From: Xylocopa sonorina
Lineage: Eukaryota; Arthropoda; Insecta; Hymenoptera; Apidae
Assembly: GCF_050948175.1 (NCBI RefSeq)
Contig: NC_135200.1
Coordinates: 5,757,001 to 5,821,000 of the forward strand
Direction of reading: 5' to 3'
DNA: 64,000 nucleotides
Shown here: positions 10,592 to 22,583 of the stretch, one piece after another
Layout of the letters: each line of letters starts with the position of its first letter
Numbering within the stretch: the first letter of the stretch is position 1
Program-made: the position numbers and the translations under genes
Notes under the pieces: model-generated
Told to the model about the DNA's origin: nothing
Databases searched by the model: none
What the model saw: the letters and a program-made list of their open reading frames with translations, nothing else

Positions 10592-11822
10592 TTATACACT
10601 ACATTGAAGTGCAACAGTAAGGAAATCTTCAAATCCAATATTGATTACTCCTGTTTGTTCGCTATCTCTTAATCGAAAAGCATCTGTAACAAAAAGAACT
10701 GGATAACAAGTATATAAACATATGATATAACATTTAATATTTATAGCACATTTAATCTTTGTTATTAATTATATTTTCATGCCTATACTTACCTGTAAAT
10801 CTTTGAATCTGAACACACAATACAATAAATTGATCTACTGTAATAGAAGACTGACCAATTGGATCGCTTTTTTTAATAAGAAACGAAACAAAATCTGGAC
10901 TTAGCCTATATCCCATTTGCGTTAATGCTGCATTTAATTCATTCTCCTGAATGCTTCCAGAATTGTCGTGATCGAATCCACGAAAAACACCTAGCCATGC
11001 ATTAATGTAGCTATAAAGAGCTTGAAATTCAAACAAATCTATTGTACCATTTTTCTCCTTGTCAAACATTCCTATGAAAAAGGTAAAAATGAATTTGTTA
11101 AATTATCACCATCGAGACTTTCGTGTGTAAACCACCAATTCTTAAGTAACGCAATTAGTTTCGTTAAAGATCAAATGATGTATCGATAATCATCAATATC
11201 AATTAGTACATGCTGTTACTAGATTATTAGTATGTACCGTTATTAATGCGTAAAAAATATCAAAATTATTCCAAGTGAAAAAATGGTTTAAGGCCGAAGG
11301 CTTAAACTATATTATTAAATTGTTAAATATCAAAGCCATTTGATTAGCCAATTTATTAGCTAATGAAACTATTAAATTGTAAAACTATACCTATCATCAG
11401 TTTACAAGCAGTATCCGAAAACATGCCTCCTTGTCCATTAGCCAATGCGGATTGTAATTCTGTAGCCGTGATCCTCCCACTGCCGTCTCTGTCAACAGAA
11501 GCGAACCACTGTTGCACCTCCGGGTTTACCTGAGCCCCTGGCTCTGTTGATCCATACGTGGCATTCTAAAAATTTGCAACGTTTACTCAGAAACAATGAC
11601 ATATGGATAAATTGCGAACAAATGAAACTGCGATGTCACTTAAATAAATATTACAATGCTCTGTAAACAACCGCAGTTAATATAAACAACGAATAACAAA
11701 CAATATATCAAGCACATTTTTAAAGGGGCAAATGAAAAATTGTATTTGTTCAGAACGAAAATTTCGATCTGAGCTACGCAAACGTAATTACCGGATAGGC
11801 CATAACCGAAGCTTTCTGTCAA
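10592..11822 (-). CDS. Peflin, penta-EF-hand calcium-binding protein
   Basis: Penta-EF-hand adaptor that pairs with ALG-2/PDCD6 in calcium-dependent ER-to-Golgi traffic. Exons in reading order: 11822-11784, 11565-11391, 11071-10793 and 10683-10592; 585 nt, 194 aa. EF1 DRDGSGRITATE and EF3 DHDNSGSIQENE are canonical loops. EF2 DKEKNGTIDLFE has a 12-residue loop. EF4 (DPIGQSSITVDQ) and EF5 (DSEQTGVINIGFED) are degenerate and probably serve dimerisation, as usual in this family. Peflin rather than PDCD6 is suggested by the Gly/Tyr start (MTESFGYGLSGNY), although this N-terminal region is only about 25 residues against about 100 Gly-Pro-Tyr-rich residues in vertebrate peflin. To keep frame, exon 1 must end TAC|GTTTGC; the better-looking donor CCG|GTAATT is out of phase, so exon 1 could be wrong. 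Confidence 0.85.
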
Positions 11823-12321
11823 TTGTCAATTATACAATTGCAGCGTGCATTCAGTACGCTAGAGACGATACAAACGCAGGCGAAATGTATGTACACACGC
11901 GCAGATAACATTAATGTTGTGTATGTACGCATCTACGTGTACGCGAAATGTCGATCACCGACGTATCCTAATAATTTAACATTTCAAGCAATATTCATTT
12001 TTCTTGCGCATAAACTGTTATTCGTTTAAACGAAGACAGACGTTGCAGAACGAAGAATGCAGTTTGTTTCACGATATTCTAACGTGAAAAAAGGGCTGAC
12101 AATCCTCGTTTAAATTTCGTGCTCGACGTGGTAAAAATGACAGTGCCATCTTACGAATTGTTTTTGCGTTTTATACGATCGTGTACACAGATAGAGGGGT
12201 AGGGTGTCGAACAGTGTTGGCTTTTGGTTGATTATCTGACAGTAGTGTTAGGGGAAGAAAAGAACGGCTGGTGGACGTTATTCAGTTTAATCGGTAACAC
12301 GCCGCAGGTCTAAGTCTCGCC
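11823..12321. promoter_or_regulatory. Divergent promoter region between peflin and SMNDC1
   Basis: 500 bp between the start codons of two genes that point apart. Both 5' UTRs and core promoters must fit here. No separate gene is supported; the open frame at 11823-12029 has no recognisable content. Confidence 0.55.
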
Positions 12322-14252
12322 ATGGATGATTTACAAAATTACAAACTGCAGCTTCAACAGGTGAGGCTTTCTGTCTTTCGCTTAACCTAACACGAACGAC
12401 AGAATGGCGAGTCCATTTTCCGGAGCGTTTCTTACTTGTTTACGATGGCGGGACGGCGGACGAATTTTACGTTTTAACGTTTTAGGTGGAAGCAGCTCTC
12501 ACCACGGATCCGACAAACGAAGAGCTACTGAAACTGAAAATCGATCTCGAGGAAGTAATAGAGCTGACACATGATTTAATTAAATCACAACAACAGGAAA
12601 AAAGGCAAGCCAATGGCATGGATGCTAAAGATCCTATTTTACTTGCAGTTCTGGCCAATAAATGGAAGGTTGGTGATCAATGCATGGCACCCTGGAGCGA
12701 GGATGGCAAGTGAGTGATTCTACTTTCCTATGTCGAGTTGTATTTACCACACAGCTCTTTAACTTATATAATACCTATCATTTTTATAGCTGTACGATCG
12801 GTAAAAGTTTTAAGCGTACAAAAATGCCTCCCTAAATCAGTCAAGAATGAGAAAAATAGTCTTATCTTTTACTCGAGAAAGAGAAACGTTTCTTTCTTTA
12901 AAATATTTTATTACGATATGAATATTATTATAAATGTTAGTTTGAAAATCTGTAATTCAATTTTTAGATACTATGAAGCAACCATAGATGCAATAAGTGA
13001 AGATGGTGTTGTTAATGTAACTTTTAATGAGTACAAAAACACGGATGTCACAATGCTTAGTCAGCTAAAGTCGGTAGCTAAAAGGCCAGCATCAGATTGG
13101 GCAGATCAGAAGTCAAAGTAAGTTGATAAGAATTTATTAATTTTGCTTGACAATAGTTGAATGAAATCGCTGACATGATCCCTCATCTGTATTTTTTAAT
13201 ACATTTCATTTTTTTGAGGAATATTGTGGGCTTGCATTTTTGATCAAAAACAATAATTACTAATTTTTCATTTTTCTCCTTATTCCTTTATTTCCAATTG
13301 GCAACGATACTCACACTACTGTTCGATGTGCTTCAATCTGAAATTCCATTATTGTTCATTTGTCTCTTGGTGTCTCACTGTTTGTATACATCGCCGGAAA
13401 CCAGGAAAAGGTAACAAGAATTAATAGATTTTTTGTTGAAACATGTTTTCTATTCTCTTCAAATATTGTTACATACAATTTTAAACAGTATGGTTGAACT
13501 TAAATTTGAATCAAACAATAATGTTTATAGGACACAGTGAACAATAATTTTGTGATACTGAAGTGGGACAATTAATAAAATTGTTAACACTGAACCAATT
13601 TTTAGTTACAACTTATATTAATTTAAACTAATAAGTTTCCAGGTGAACTGAACAAAATTTTATCATTATTCTTATACATATGGAGCATTAGACTATATTT
13701 TGCATGAAGAAGTAGCAACTATTAATTGTTATTATGCATGATTAACTTCTTTAGTCAATGTTAATAGAAATTATTACAGCATAATAATAAGTTTTATATA
13801 AATATATATTATTCTCATGAATTAATCTGTAATGATTATCTTCATGAATGATAGATTCTTCAATTTACAGAAAAATGCAAGCTGCCGCAGTTGCAGGCTC
13901 AGATCCTAATAAACAAAGGGAATACCTTAAGAAAAAGAAACAGAGGAAGCTCCAACGATTTAAAGAACTCGAAGAGGAACGTGAGATGGAAAAGAACAAA
14001 TGGCTAGCATTTACAAACAAGGTATCGTTAATAAATGATAATTTGAATCATTTTGAAATCATTAAATAATATTCTTGATTCCTAATTGTCCAATATTTTT
14101 TAACGCAGTCTTCGAAGAAAGGAGTGATAAAAAAGAGTATATTCGCAACACCAGAGAATGTGAATGGCCGAGTTGGAATTGGCACGTGTGGCGTAAGCGG
14201 TCGAGAAATGACTAAATTCAGTAATGGGGAAAAATGGAGGAGGGGAGCATGA
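12322..14252 (+). CDS. Smndc1: SMNDC1 / SPF30, Tudor-domain pre-mRNA splicing factor
   Basis: Survival-motor-neuron-related splicing factor 30: a nuclear protein needed for assembly of the mature spliceosome. Its Tudor domain binds dimethylarginine on Sm proteins. Exons: 12322-12360, 12486-12709, 12968-13117, 13871-14021 and 14109-14252; 708 nt, 235 aa, close to the 238 aa of the vertebrate protein. Domains: helical N-terminus (MDDLQNYKLQLQQVEAALTT); Tudor at about 68-130 (KWKVGDQCMAPWSEDGKYYE to NVTFNEYKNTDVTMLSQLK) with the aromatic cage positions W, Y and Y present; a Lys/Glu-rich coiled segment (KKKKQRKLQRFKELEEEREM); and the conserved tail (KKSIFATPENVNGRVGIGTC). The start ATG lies in a purine-poor but clean context directly before a GTGAGG donor. 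Confidence 0.95.
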
Positions 14253-15391
14253 ATGCTATTGTAAATACGTAATTCAATACTTCGTGAGATAGAACTATCG
14301 ATTATTGTTATTATTAAACTGAATTCAGTTCTGGAAGAGGAACTGGATAAATGTATGTTTTGTGTTGCGAGAATGTTACCAATGTACATGAATGAAAGAG
14401 TGTTTAGCGGTACTTTTTAGATTGCGCGTAGTCATTATGTTACGAACAATGACCTCAAATTAAATCCGAAAGTTTTTTGGATTTTCTATCTTCGTAAAGT
14501 GAACGGTTGTTGTGAATGAATGTATTTCTAGATTAATACATTTACGTGGGTATGATTTGTTTATAATCTGTAACAGATACGAATAAATGTATATTTTAAA
14601 ATCAGATTACGTTTAAATTTGGGTTTAAATGTTCTAAATGTTTTGTTATATCCTTTAATAGTATGAATAGTATGAATTCTTAAAAATTTCTGGACACGAA
14701 TCTTTTATTTTATGTCAGGAATAGAATTATTAACTTCAGAAACTTTCTGTTGGTATATTGTTGAATATATACTTTTTTATCTGGACAAGGGTTTGTTTAT
14801 ATATAATACTACCTTCTACATTAACTACATAGAGAGAGAGGGAGGGAAGGAGAGAGAGAGAGAGAGATATGTGGTACCGTTAGAGAGATCAAAAATGGTC
14901 GTTTTATCGTGGAATAACACGTCACCAGCAGGTGATATGTCGAAAGTGATAAGATTCATATAAGAGGTTGATAAATTGAGAAAAGTATGAATTTTCCAAA
15001 TTACTTTATCCTTGTGGAGATCCATAGCAGCTGTTACTTCATTTAAAACACTGAAACCGTATTCTAACCTCTCTGTTTTAATAAAAATTGCCAATAAAAA
15101 CACGTACTACTTGGCATTTTCTTCCTTTTATAATAGTAAAATAAATTGGTGTGAATCTCATTTAACTTATCGTTGTCCAATAAAATGTTCCCTTCAAGAT
15201 ATTAAACAATATGCATTTTTCTGCATAAAATAGAGATGATCGTTAGATATTTTTTACGCGCTTGTCAGTTCATTATTTATAATTTTCACAAAGTTGGAAT
15301 TGATTGAAAATTGAACGAGAAGACTGACTTAGTCATTAATGATAAATAACTGATTACTGTATAAAATACTGTACTCATATATAAGAAAAAT
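14253..15391. other. SMNDC1 3' UTR and spacer with a GA microsatellite
   Basis: AT-rich, no coding exon recognised. A purine-rich GA/GGA simple repeat lies at 14831-14867. Open frames on both strands across it are low-complexity artefacts. Confidence 0.5.
14831..14867 (+). repeat. (GA)n microsatellite
   Basis: Uninterrupted GA units with GGGAGGGAAG interruptions near the left end. Confidence 0.9.
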
Positions 15392-18296
15392 ATGGAGTCA
15401 AACGATAGAAATCAATTATCAAATGGGGATGCTGCAAACAATAGGGATGTAGATTGGTCCAGATATGGATTGCACAATAATGCAGAGACTCAGAGGAATA
15501 ATGAGACGCAAAGGAGTAATAGAGAATATGAAGAACTTGGGCCTCAGATGTATCAGACTGGAGCAAACGAATTGTTTGCTCAAGAATATGTAAGTGATTA
15601 AGATAACTATGTTTGTGATACGTTCTTAAAATATTTACATTTCAGAGCGCTGATCCTTGGTGGAAATCAAATTTTTTCATTTCTCAACCTGTACTATTTG
15701 GCACATGGGATGGAGTTTTTACATCTTGTCTTATTAATATTTTTGGAGTTATTGTATTTTTGAGATCTGGGTGGATAGTAGGTCAAGCTGGTATTCTTAA
15801 TGCTGTATTAATAATTTTGTGTACAGGTAAAGCTATACTTGGATGATAATCTGAATGATTTCCTAAAGGCAATGGAACTCAATAATTCCTTATTCTTTTA
15901 GTATGTATTGCATTAGTAACTGTGTTATCTGCTGTGGGAATATGTGAAAGATGTCGTGTAGAGAGTGGTGGAGTTTATTTCTTATTATCACATGTATTGG
16001 GATCAAGATTTGGTGGATCTATTGGACTACTGTATTGCTTCGGACAGGTAGGCAAAGTTGTATGAGATCGATATTTAGAACATTACTTCAATATCCTTTT
16101 TAGGCGGTGGGCTGTGCACTAAATGTTCTTGGATTTGGAGAATCTATGGCTGGTCTGGTGGGTTTAGAGTCTGCATGGGCAGAACGTGGTTTTGCTTGCG
16201 CTGCTGTTATTTTGTTATCTGTTATTAATATTGCTGGTGTCAAGTGGGTTATAAAACTTCAATTTATCCTTTTGCTGATTTTATTGCTTGCTGGTGTAGA
16301 CTTTATGGTTGGAAGTTTTACTCATGTTAATGTTGGTAAGATGATATACTCCAATTTATGATGTATTGATGGTTTGCAACACAAATATTGTATATGTCCA
16401 TTTTCTGTTAAATTTATTGTGTATTTCATTGCTACATCCTACAAACACCTCTAGTTTCTTTATGTCGTATATACTTCATACTACATAATAAACATTCTTC
16501 TTCTGTATTGCATGTTTCTACATTCATTATTATTCAAGTATATTAAATTTTGTTTTATAAACATATTAAAAATGAATATATAGTATTTGTGCTGTCAATT
16601 ATCGATATGCACTATTACTTTTGGCAAACACATTATTCGGTAAATATTACAGAGGCTGGTTTTGAGGGTTGGCTGTTAGAAAATTTGAAAAATAATACTT
16701 TCACCAACTATCAGGATGGATATAGTTGGTTTACAGTTTTCGGTGTATTTTTTCCCACAGTGACAGGTGTTTTAGCTGGTATCAATATGAGTGGCGATTT
16801 AAAACATCCGTCCACTGATATTCCTAATGGTACATTGGCAGCTGTTGGAACTGGGTAAAAATTACTGTTCATAGAAATTTTCATATTGTACAAAATGTGA
16901 AAAAGCTAATCATAACTCTCTAATATAATTTCAGAACTGTTTTATATTTATGCTTTTCAATGGTTCTGGCAGCAACTTGTACTCGAAAGGAACTTTTGAC
17001 AAATTTTATGATTGCCTCGACAGTATCAGCAATTTCAGTGTTGTTGCTAGCAGGTCTTTACGTATCATCATTTAGCAGTTGCTTAGGTGCAATGTATGGT
17101 ACACCTCGAGTCTTACAGTCTATTGCTAGTCAAAACGTTATCCCAGGAATCAGTTGCTTGCAAAGAGGTGTAAGTATTTGTAGCCTTACATTATCATCCT
17201 ACATAACAAACACAGTGATTGAATAATTAACTAAATTTTTTAGAAAGGACCAAACAAGGTACCCGTGTACGCAATGTTAGTTGTAGCCGTTGTTACGCTG
17301 ACTTTTATCATAACTGGTAAAATTAACACGCTCGCACCAATTGTCACAATGCCTTTCCTTCTAACATACGCGTGCTTGGACTATGCATATTTTGCTCTCG
17401 CGCAAACATTTGACATACAATTGTCCCGAGAGCAAAGATTTCGGACACAGTCTCCAACATTCGATCGTGATTATGGCTCTGCAAGTAGAAACAATTCGAT
17501 AACGGACACGGACAATGATCTGGATAGTTTGTTTCCTGAACGAATACGACATAAAAATTTGGTTGTAAGTACAAATGATTATTCAATTGGTTAATATATG
17601 AAGAAAAAAATTATTTTGTTTATCATTTTCAGAGAAATCCTAGTCTTTCTGAAAATAATGTTTATATAGATTCTTCCCCAAGTATCGATGAAAATGCTAG
17701 TGGTACCGATAACTCAGAGCGAAAAGTTCATATTCATAATAAACTGGGAAATTGGTACAGTCCATTATGTAATAGATGGTTTTCACTATTAGGAGTAAGT
17801 TCTTGCGTGCGTGCGTGTATATCGTCAAATTAGTTATTTATATGTAATTGCAATGTTAATTCATTTTCTTTTTAGTGCCTCATAAAATTGTTTATTATGT
17901 TTCTTGTTCACTGGGGCTATGCTATTGCCAATATCGTAGTTGTTTTTCTTGTTTGGAGTTACATTGGCCACGCTAATCCTGCAGTTAAGCCAGGAGTGTC
18001 ATCTGAGTTTAAATTTTTCATGTGGCTGAGAATGTCGTTATTGAGGCTTATGGGGTAATTTTTTACACTGTTGCAATATCTTATTCTGGTATATACATTG
18101 TTCTAACATATTAAGATATATATTTGTGAATTTCAGAAGAAAAGTTTATGATTACGAACAAATTGTGGTTACACCTGTACATCCAGGTGTGGAAACTTGT
18201 TCTGCCCAGTTGAATGAAGAGAACGAAGATTTTGCTGGAAGAAGACGATATCATCAAACAGCCACAGTCACTGGGCAATATGTCAATGTTGATTGA
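15392..18296 (+). CDS. Solute carrier family 12 member 8-type cation-chloride-cotransporter relative
   Basis: Polytopic membrane transporter of the SLC12 family; the A8 branch has been reported to carry polyamines or nicotinamide mononucleotide, which the sequence cannot decide. Exons: 15392-15589, 15646-15826, 15902-16047, 16104-16335, 16653-16854, 16935-17169, 17244-17564, 17633-17794, 17876-18054 and 18137-18296; 2016 nt, 671 aa. The acidic/Asn-rich N-terminus leads to the SLC12 signature around TM1 (LFGTWDGVFTSCLINIFGVI, FLRSGWIVGQAG), then ESGGVYFLLSHVLGSRFGG and GINMSGDLKHPSTDIPNGTL, the amino-acid-permease fold hallmark. About ten hydrophobic helices form the core. A hydrophilic cytosolic stretch (about 425-525) precedes two more helices, and the tail is short (YEQIVVTPVHPG...TGQYVNVD) instead of the large C-terminal domain of NKCC/KCC. 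The split hydrophobic core and short tail favour A8 over A9. Confidence 0.9.
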
Positions 18297-19007
18297 ACTC
18301 TTTGTTGCTGTAATGGAAGGAATTGTATATGAATTGTATTACTTTAATACTTTAGAATAGTATGAGATGGGAAGAAGAGCGTTACGACGCTACTAATCGC
18401 ACAAAACTAGTCTAACAGAGAGCATTTCATATCTTAGGCACAAGAAACTTTTTATACAATGCCACATGATAGCCTTAACAATATTAGCAATAATTGAATA
18501 AAAGAGTTAACACAAAATGCAAAAACAAAATGCATGTCCGGACAACTAAGTAGCACAAAAAGTTGTTGTAAAGCTTTTTGGTTCAGATTAGTCAACGTAC
18601 ATTAGATACAGTTGAAATGTACTGCCATGTGGAGAATGTCTAAAATGGAGGGTCCATACATTCAGTGCATTAATTTAAGAGCTATTTTTCGTGATGTGAG
18701 ATTATTTATTCTTTATCATTCTTATAATTTGTAATTAAGATTAAGTCGCGTAACATTTTACGTATCGAACGGAGGTGTTAAGAACAAAAGAACGCTGGAT
18801 ATGCTATTTATGAATACTCTGTAAATACGTAGTACATAATAACATATTTATATGCTATTTAACATTTTTATAAATATCAGAGAGATGATTATGTTATTAA
18901 TAAAATAAATAAATAAATATATATATATACACATATACATATATATATATATACTTATATATACAGACTAAATGTGTGTTAATTTTATTTTAATTGTGCT
19001 TCATTTA
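18297..19007 (+). other. SLC12A8 3' UTR and spacer with AT microsatellite
   Basis: No coding exon. An A/T-only stretch of AAAT and TA dinucleotides at about 18900-18965 (with a few CA steps) is the only repeat. AATAAA-type signals occur at 18497 and inside the AAAT run, either of which could end the upstream transcript. Confidence 0.5.
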
Positions 19008-19237
19008 ATTTTCATTGAATAGAAAGAGTTAGATAAATCGTATATCCCGCTTTAGAGGTAAGAGAGAGAGAAAGATATATAAGAAAGAGTGAGATAGATG
19101 GTACCGACCCTTCTCTTGAACTCCTGATGTCATCTCTGTGAAAAGTGCTCAAACTGGTCGTACATAATTATCGACAGCGAAGTAAACTACTGAAAACTAC
19201 TAGGGCCATCACTGCGGAGAATACTGAAACTAATGAT
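19008..19237 (+). mobile_element. Foldback/MITE-like element, copy 1 (left half only)
   Basis: Matches the left half of the element at 54893-55358 over about 230 bp. It shares ATTTTCATTGAATAGAAAGA at the outer side, CCGCTTTAGAGGTAAGAGAG, AAAGATATATAAGAAAGAG, and the inner block GTGCTCAAACTGGTCG...ATTATCGACAGCGAAGTAAACTACTG. No right terminal inverted repeat is present. It is non-coding. It lies between the SLC12A8 3' end and ELP3, ending about 210 bp before the ELP3 ATG. Confidence 0.8.
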
Positions 19238-19448
19238 CTATCGATTCGATAGAAACCAGAATTCACGATAGAGGGCGATGGATCGTTTAGATAGTTGCGC
19301 CACTCTTACGGGAGTTTACGAAAGAAAACATAAATGTATCGATGAAGTTAACCTAGAATTAAATTGCTTTTTAACACACAATTGTTTCTACTTTGCGAGA
19401 AGTACTCTTAGCGATTTGAAGAAGAAGGTTTCCCTTTAAAATACCATT
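19238..19448 (+). promoter_or_regulatory. ELP3 5' flank
   Basis: Only 211 bp separate the end of the foldback element from the ELP3 start codon, so the core promoter and 5' UTR must sit here or inside the element. Confidence 0.45.
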
Positions 19449-21742
19449 ATGGTTAAAAAAAGAAGAGGTAAATGCTATTATTTTCTGACATTCGTTTTGC
19501 GGCAATGTTTCCGTGAAAGTCTATTTTACAGTCTTGTTTATGTGAAACATAATTTTATCGTTTTACTAATTGTTCGATATATATTTTTAGAATTTGAACA
19601 GAGTAAGGAGGAACGTATGGTTATGACTATCGGAGAGATCATACAGGAGTTATTGAAGGCGCACGAAGAAAATAGAGATGTTGATTTAAATAAACTGAAA
19701 ACACGTATTTCTTCTAAATATGGTTTGGAGGCCTCACCAAGATTGGTGGACATTATAGCGGCTGTGCCTGCCGATGCAAGAAATATATTAGTACCAAAAC
19801 TAAAAGCAAAGCCTATCAGGACTGCTAGCGGTGTTAGTGTCTTGTCTTCTATAATTAAAATTATCATTAATTTTCAGATTATATTAAGAAATCCAATCAA
19901 TGAATAATTCTGTTATTATTGTAGATAGCTGTTGTGGCTGTCATGTGCAAACCTCATAGATGCCCACACATCAATATGACAGGAAACATTTGTGTGTATT
20001 GTCCTGGTGGACCAGACTCTGATTTTGAATACTCCACACAATCGTATACTGGTTACGAGCCTACATCTATGAGAGCTATACGAGCAAGGTATAATCCATT
20101 CTTGCAAACGAGACATCGTGTGGAGCAAGTAAGTTAAGTAAAACAGCAAGTGAAATTCAATCGGATTTTAATTGTGGAATTTTATTGTAGTTAAAACAAT
20201 TAGGGCATAGCGTTGACAAAATTGAATTTATTGTTATGGGTGGTACCTTTATGTCTCTACCAGAGGATTACAGAGACTATTTTATTCGAAATTTACATGA
20301 TGCTCTCTCTGGTCACGTTAGCAGCAACGTCGATGAAGCTGTGAAATATTCCGAACGAAGTCGCACAAAGTGCATTGGTATCACAATAGAAACACGACCT
20401 GATTATTGCCTGAAGAAACATCTTTCCGACATGCTACGTTACGGGTACGTGTATTCTACGTTGAAGTACAAGCAACCATTTTATTATTTTAATGACTTTA
20501 CATTCACGTTAAAGAAACTTTAATTTAGGTGTACTCGATTAGAAATTGGAGTTCAATCCGTGTACGAAGATATAGCACGAGATACTAATAGGGGGCATAC
20601 TGTCCGTGCAGTTTGCGAGAGCTTTCAATTGTCGAAAGACGCTGGATTCAAAGTGATAGCGCACATGATGCCAGATTTACCGAATGTGGATATTGAAAGA
20701 GACATTAATCAATTCATTGTGAGTCATAATTCCGTTGCTAGTAAAATTACTGTTCTTTGTTAGTTTAATAAGGAAGTTGTACGTTTTATAGGAATTCTTT
20801 GAGAATCCTGATTTCAGGGCGGATGGTTTAAAAATTTATCCGACATTAGTCATACGGGGCACAGGCTTGTATGAATTATGGAAAACTGGAAGGTATAAAA
20901 GCTATCCACCGAGTGTTTTGGTGGACCTCATAGCTCGTATTTTAGCTCTGATACCACCCTGGACTCGCGTGTATCGTGTACAAAGGGACATACCTATGCC
21001 TTTGGTTAGGTAATGCCAATTATACTAGTCATGTTCTATATATACGTTGTTATTTAACTTCTATTTAATTTCAAATACATAGCTCGGGTGTAGAACATGG
21101 AAACTTACGCGAGTTAGCATTAGCTAGAATGAAAGACTTGGGAACCGATTGCCGCGATGTTAGAACACGAGAAGTGGGCATTCAAGAAATACATCACAAG
21201 GTTCAGCCTTACGAAGTGGAGCTCATACGTCGTGATTATGTTGCCAATGGTGGGTGGGAAACGTTCTTGTCTTATGAGGATCCCACGCAAGATATTTTAG
21301 TCGGTTTGTTAAGACTAAGAAAATGCTCTGACGATACATTTAGGTGGAGTAACGCTATTCAAAACTTATTAGAGAGCATAGAAAAAGACAGTTGTATTAA
21401 TTATACCTATTTTTAGGTCAGAGCTTAAAGACAAATGCTCGATTGTGAGAGAACTACACGTATATGGTAGTGTCGTTCCAATAAACGCTCGTGATCCCAC
21501 AAAGTTTCAACACCAAGGCTTTGGAATGTTACTAATGGAAGAAGCTGAGCGAATAGCGAAGCAGGAACACAAATCGCACAAAATTTCCGTCATATCAGGT
21601 ACGAATCTCAATCAAATTTTAAATATTATAAAAATTGTACAAATAATTCTATTTAGGCGTTGGAACGAGAAACTATTATCGGAAAATGGGATACGAACTC
21701 GATGGGCCATACATGTCGAAAATGCTTGTACGTAGCAAATAA
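19449..21742 (+). CDS. Elp3: Elongator complex protein 3, tRNA-modifying radical SAM / acetyltransferase
   Basis: Catalytic subunit of Elongator; it installs the carboxymethyl group on wobble U34 of tRNAs, using a radical SAM [4Fe-4S] domain joined to a GNAT-type domain that binds acetyl-CoA. Exons: 19449-19467, 19591-19832, 19925-20128, 20191-20444, 20529-20718, 20792-21009, 21083-21343, 21417-21598 and 21657-21742; 1656 nt, 551 aa (human 547). Seen: conserved N-terminus (MVKKRREFEQSKEERMVMTI); cluster motif CPHINMTGNICVYC with three Cys; radical SAM core through MGGTFMSLPEDYRDYFIRNL and IGVQSVYEDIARDTNRGH; KAT domain with GFGMLLMEEAE for the acetyl-CoA pyrophosphate and a terminal YYRKMGYELDGPYM block. 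The tiny 19-nt first exon is supported by phase. Exon 2 must end GGT|GTTAGT, a weaker donor, to give TASG-IAVVAVMCKPHRCP. Identity is certain. Confidence 0.97.
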
Positions 21743-22319
21743 ATACTTTCAGCTTTACGTGTAATTAAACAAAAAGTCATTCTTTTCCGAGCCTCTATTT
21801 AAAATCAAAAACATTCGATTATCGATTACATGATACTAGTATCTTCGATAATCTTTATAATTTTATCAACGAAATTCTACCGAATACCGAAGCTTGGAAC
21901 ATATATATATATATATTCTCGTTCGCGTATCAAAAATCAGAATTAAATTTAGCGGTATATTCGTGATCAATGTCTCGATAAAAGCATTTCGAAATATCGA
22001 ATAAAGGAGAAATAACTGTAACAGCAATCGCCCCTCCCTCCCGCTTCTTCTTGTCGCACGCCACCTGCTGACAGTTGTACGAGGGAATAAACAAAAGCGA
22101 GACGCATTCGTGACACCGGTGTCGATCAGTGAACGTCGTAGACCGCGTTCGTAGACAAGTTTCGCGTTGTGATGTGTGTTGAGTTAAGTACGAGTCGATC
22201 GCGGACGCCCAATTCGCTATTCCAAAGGGGTGAGTGAATATCTAATGGCAATCGTGAGTCGGAATTTAGGTTAGGTCCTGCGGCGTACATTCGAATATTC
22301 GTTACCGAGGAATGTCGCG
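21743..22319 (+). promoter_or_regulatory. ELP3 3' end followed by a CpG-rich candidate transcription start
   Basis: The first 250 bp are AT-rich 3' flank with a short TA run at 21901-21916. From about 22025 the composition turns CpG-rich, and a sequence around 22137-22229 ends with a strong donor (AAAGGG|GTGAGT). This looks like a non-coding first exon, possibly of the TBC1D1/4 gene 24 kb downstream. Confidence 0.35.
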
Positions 22320-22583
22320 ATGTACAAGCCTGAGAATATGTGGTTGAATAACCCGGTAGATTCAAGTAAATTGCGTGCATTAACAGTTCGACCAGTGTTA
22401 AAAACAGTATCTGACACTCGCAAAGTTACAATTTCATCGAATCAATCGCGTTGTTCGACCAAACGGAATCGTGCATTTCCGCCTTTCCAATTATTATCGT
22501 TAGTAGACAAAAGGACCCTCCTACCGGTGACTTTGACTGTTAACATTGTCTGCTATATCTTGAATGGAGTAATTGTTTATTAA
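22320..22583 (+). CDS. Hypothetical 87-aa protein with a hydrophobic C-terminal end
   Basis: Open frame from an ATG in the context GTCGCGATGT just inside the CpG-rich block. I do not recognise the protein. The first 65 residues are Arg/Ser/Thr/Lys-rich and hydrophilic (SNQSRCSTKRNRAFPPF). The last 18-20 (LLPVTLTVNIVCYILNGVIV) are hydrophobic and end two residues before the stop, the layout of a tail-anchored protein. It could equally be an unspliced first exon of another gene, or chance. No paralogue in the window. Confidence 0.25.
   Translation: MYKPENMWLNNPVDSSKLRALTVRPVLKTVSDTRKVTISSNQSRCSTKRNRAFPPFQLLSLVDKRTLLPVTLTVNIVCYILNGVIVY

Noticed and set aside
14712..15233. Frames over the GA microsatellite region
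   Set aside because: Driven by the simple repeat and AT-rich flank; no family resemblance and no splice partners.
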